The notes beneath the pieces are model-generated. The model searched no databases and was not told the origin of the DNA. It saw only the letters and a program-made list of their open reading frames with translations. The position numbers were made by a program, and so were the translations under genes. This document shows positions 62,125-64,000 of a stretch of 64,000 bases of DNA, in pieces. Origin of the DNA: Planctomyces sp. SH-PL62 (GTDB taxonomy: Bacteria > Planctomycetota > Planctomycetia > Isosphaerales > Isosphaeraceae). Position 1 is the first letter of the stretch. Each line of letters opens with the position of its first letter. The DNA is taken from assembly GCF_001610895.1 (NCBI RefSeq), contig NZ_CP011273.1, forward strand, positions 2,046,001 through 2,110,000. The letters run 5' to 3'.

Positions 62125-62820
62125 ATGCCTTTCGACCAGTCATCGATCGTCGAGGTCCGCCCGCCGTTCTGGGACGGCTCGACGCTGCAACTGTCGTGGA
62201 CCTCGACGGCGCCCGCCGGCACGACCTTCCAGGTGTACGTCGGTCGGAGGCTGGCCTGGTACGGCGCGAGCCGCTGGGTCGCGCTGACGATGCCCGAGTC
62301 GCGCGTGCGGATCGACGTCGGCGCGGTCGGTCCCGGCGAGGCGACGGCCGACTTCTCGGCCTCGCTCCCCGCGTCTCCCGAAGACCGAGTCAAGCTCTCC
62401 TGGCTCGGCGGATCATACCTGGACCCGACCGGCCGGGACGACGTCCGCGGCTTCCGCGTGTTCGGGTCGCGGCGGGCCGGTTGGGCCGTCGACTTCACCG
62501 AGCCGGTCGCCGAGATCCCGGCCTACCCCGGCGGCTCGCCGATCGACGGCTACGGCCTCGGCGGCTTCGGCCAGGGGGGATTCGGCCGGTCGGCCTCGAC
62601 TTACCGATGGACCAGCCCCGCGCTGAGCAAGGGGACCTGGACGTTCGCGGTCGTCTCGTTCGACGCCGCCGGCAACGAGGGGACGCCGACGTTCCTGACG
62701 ACCGAAATCGCGGCCGCGCCCCGCCCCCCCGAGGCGTTCCCGGACGGCTCTCGGCTGCGGTGCGACTACGACCCGGCGACGCGCAAGGCGACCCTCTCCT
62801 GGAACCCCAGCCCTGCCTGA
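62125..62820 (+). CDS. tail-tip protein with beta-sandwich domains
   Basis: This 231-residue protein has two fibronectin/Ig-like beta regions (STLQLSWTSTAPAGTTFQVY and GTWTFAVVSFDAAGNEGTPT). A central Gly-rich loop (GYGLGGFGQGGFG) separates them. Such proteins are frequent in phage tail tips. The start at 62125 leaves a gap of 39 bases after the preceding gene. No enzyme motif is visible. Confidence 0.6.
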   Translation: MPFDQSSIVEVRPPFWDGSTLQLSWTSTAPAGTTFQVYVGRRLAWYGASRWVALTMPESRVRIDVGAVGPGEATADFSASLPASPEDRVKLSWLGGSYLDPTGRDDVRGFRVFGSRRAGWAVDFTEPVAEIPAYPGGSPIDGYGLGGFGQGGFGRSASTYRWTSPALSKGTWTFAVVSFDAAGNEGTPTFLTTEIAAAPRPPEAFPDGSRLRCDYDPATRKATLSWNPSPA

Positions 62821-62839
62821 CAAAGGACCACGACCCGCC

Positions 62840-63631
62840 ATGTCGATGACCTACACCCCGAACGCGAAGCTCGCCAGGCCCGGCCCGGCCGACCGGAACT
62901 GGAACGTCCCGCTCAACGCGAACGCCGACGCGATCGACGCCCTGGCTCCGGTCGGCGGCCTCTGCGTGGCCCCGACCGAGGTCCCCAGCGCGACCCTCCG
63001 CGTGCGCGCGGCCCCAGGCCGATTCCAGCGCCGCGACGGCACGATCGGCGTCTTCGCCGGCGCCCCCGCGATCGCCCTGGCGGGGGGCTCGACGACCTAC
63101 GTCTATCTGGACGACGCCGGGCAGGCGCTCACGTCGACCTCCGGCTTCCCGGCGACCTCGCACGTCCCGCTGGCGATCGTCGTCGCGGGGGCCTCGGCCG
63201 TCGCCGACGTCACCGACGTCCGGGTCGTCTGCGCGACCGTCGGCAGCGACTCACGACCGTTCCTGACCCCGGCCGGCGGCGTGCTGAACGACGGCGCGAC
63301 CTTCGCCCTGGGGTCGACCTCGGGACTCAAGATCGGGACGTCGGCCGCGCAGAAGCTGGGGTTCTGGAACGCCGCGCCGGTCGCCCGCCCCGGCCCTTAT
63401 ACACAAGCGTACACGAGCGCGTCTCGCAGCCTTCCCGCGTACACGCCCAGCCCCGCGTCCGGGGGATTCGCCGGCATCGCGGCGGGGCAGGGGGGCTCGC
63501 CTTACGCTCAGGCGGCTGACCTGAACAATCTCCAGTCTGCATATGAAAACCTGCGGGTTTTTTCCGAGAACACGACCAAGCTCCTGAACGCCCTGATCAA
63601 CGACCTGAAGGCGATGGGCCTGCTGGGTTGA
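62840..63631 (+). CDS. tail fibre-like protein
   Basis: This 263-residue protein begins with a common fibre N-terminus (LARPGPADRNWNVPLNANAD). A beta domain follows (TTYVYLDDAGQALTSTSGFP). The C-terminus is a helical coil (LNNLQSAYENLRVFSENTTK) that may trimerise. These are features of short tail fibres or hinge proteins. It precedes the partial last gene by 58 bases. Confidence 0.65.
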   Translation: MSMTYTPNAKLARPGPADRNWNVPLNANADAIDALAPVGGLCVAPTEVPSATLRVRAAPGRFQRRDGTIGVFAGAPAIALAGGSTTYVYLDDAGQALTSTSGFPATSHVPLAIVVAGASAVADVTDVRVVCATVGSDSRPFLTPAGGVLNDGATFALGSTSGLKIGTSAAQKLGFWNAAPVARPGPYTQAYTSASRSLPAYTPSPASGGFAGIAAGQGGSPYAQAADLNNLQSAYENLRVFSENTTKLLNALINDLKAMGLLG

Positions 63632-63689
63632 TCGCTGCGATCGGGCCGATCGGTCGCGAATCGACGGTCGTCATGAGAGGACGCCTCGC

Positions 63690-64000
63690 ATGCCTGGGAG
63701 CTTTGATTTCGATCCGTACGACGTCCCGCTGTCGGGCCCGGCGGCGACCATCCGCGTCTGCCGATACGAGCCCGACGCGCAGGGCGAGGCTCGCTACGCA
63801 GTCCTCCCCAACGTCACCTGCGAGCGGATCCGCCACGCCGAGGGCCCCGAGCCTCCGACGGCCTGGTTCCGCTACGTCCTGGACGACGCCGACCCCGCGG
63901 CGGTCGCTCCGGCCGACTTCGGGAGGCTCTGGCCGCTGGAGGCCGCCGGCCCATACGTCGTCCGCAACGACGAGCGGCTTGTCGTGCTGGCGACCACCCC
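63690..64000 (+). CDS. phage tail-region protein, 3' truncated by window
   Basis: The ATG at 63690 follows a GAGAGGA ribosome site by about 8 bases. The visible 103 residues (MPGSFDFDPYDVPLSGPAAT, IRVCRYEPDAQGEARYAVLP) are beta-rich and continue beyond position 64000. I recognise no family. Position suggests a baseplate or tail-tip component. Confidence 0.65.
   Translation, partial: MPGSFDFDPYDVPLSGPAATIRVCRYEPDAQGEARYAVLPNVTCERIRHAEGPEPPTAWFRYVLDDADPAAVAPADFGRLWPLEAAGPYVVRNDERLVVLATT

Larger units (their letters stand above)
41209..64000 (+). mobile_element. prophage-like structural cassette (continues beyond window)
   Basis: All 28 or so genes lie on one strand with short gaps and follow the order of a long-tailed phage: terminase, portal, scaffold, capsid, head completion, tail proteins, tube, frameshifted chaperone and tail tip. 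Recognition of the large terminase, portal and SU10-type capsid is solid. Integrase, repressor, replication genes and a right end are not visible, so a prophage, a remnant or a domesticated particle cannot be told apart. GC content and codon use look like those of the flanking host DNA, which suggests long residence or a well-adapted phage. Confidence 0.8.

Noticed and set aside
41209-64000. Gene transfer agent as the identity of the phage cassette
   Set aside because: Host-like composition and the short tape-measure candidate made me consider it, but the SU10-type capsid, fibre genes and lysis-like cluster do not match known gene transfer agents, and no direct support is visible.

Overview
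The window looks like chromosome of a planctomycete, probably Isosphaeraceae (Paludisphaera, Singulisphaera or a relative). This rests on very high GC, two DUF1559 pilin-like proteins with an H-x9-DG C-terminal motif, an 'LEQRRLLT' N-terminal export motif on a giant secreted protein, an NPCBM protein, a sulfatase and a double-length UvrA. Taxonomy is inferred from gene content only.

Layout. 1-8953 is one rightward block: the end of a VWA/GATase-like membrane protein, a large DUF4175-like coiled-coil membrane protein, a charged secreted protein, a squalene-cyclase-repeat protein and an NPCBM protein. 9010-13508 holds a frameshifted histidine-kinase core, a secreted FKBP isomerase, two small unknown genes and an FAD monooxygenase. 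13768-18297 encodes a 1509-residue secreted beta-helix/discoidin/malectin protein. 18359-18536 is a clear cobalamin riboswitch in front of a DUF1559 gene, a TolC-like outer-membrane channel and a GH116 glycosidase. 24889-33841 carries a membrane protein with a YetF-like partner, a small lipoprotein with a second DUF1559 protein, a DEDDh exonuclease, an FAD-Rieske oxidoreductase, a hemolysin III homologue, a degenerate receiver protein, a PEP-CTERM-like protein and a sulfatase. 34329-40874 is a tandem UvrA fusion.

From about 41.2 kb to the right edge runs a co-directional tailed-phage structural cassette: a zinc/HTH protein, a papain-like peptidase, several small membrane proteins (lysis candidates), small and large terminase, portal, scaffold, SU10-type capsid, head-completion proteins, three tail-spike/fibre proteins (one with a glycosidase-like domain), tail terminator and tube, a tail-assembly chaperone with a canonical -1 slippery heptamer, a short protein where the tape measure should be, and tail-tip genes. 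No integrase, lysogeny repressor, replication gene or attachment site is visible, and the cassette continues past position 64000.

The observations most worth checking are the B12 riboswitch controlling a DUF1559/TolC unit, the frameshift signal in the tail chaperone, the glycosidase-bearing tail protein that shares a repeated beta module with the capsid, and the unusual lysis-like cluster upstream of the terminase. Three apparent one-base deficits in or next to G runs (near 5240, 9470 and 43340) each break an otherwise good reading frame and look more like sequencing indels than biology.
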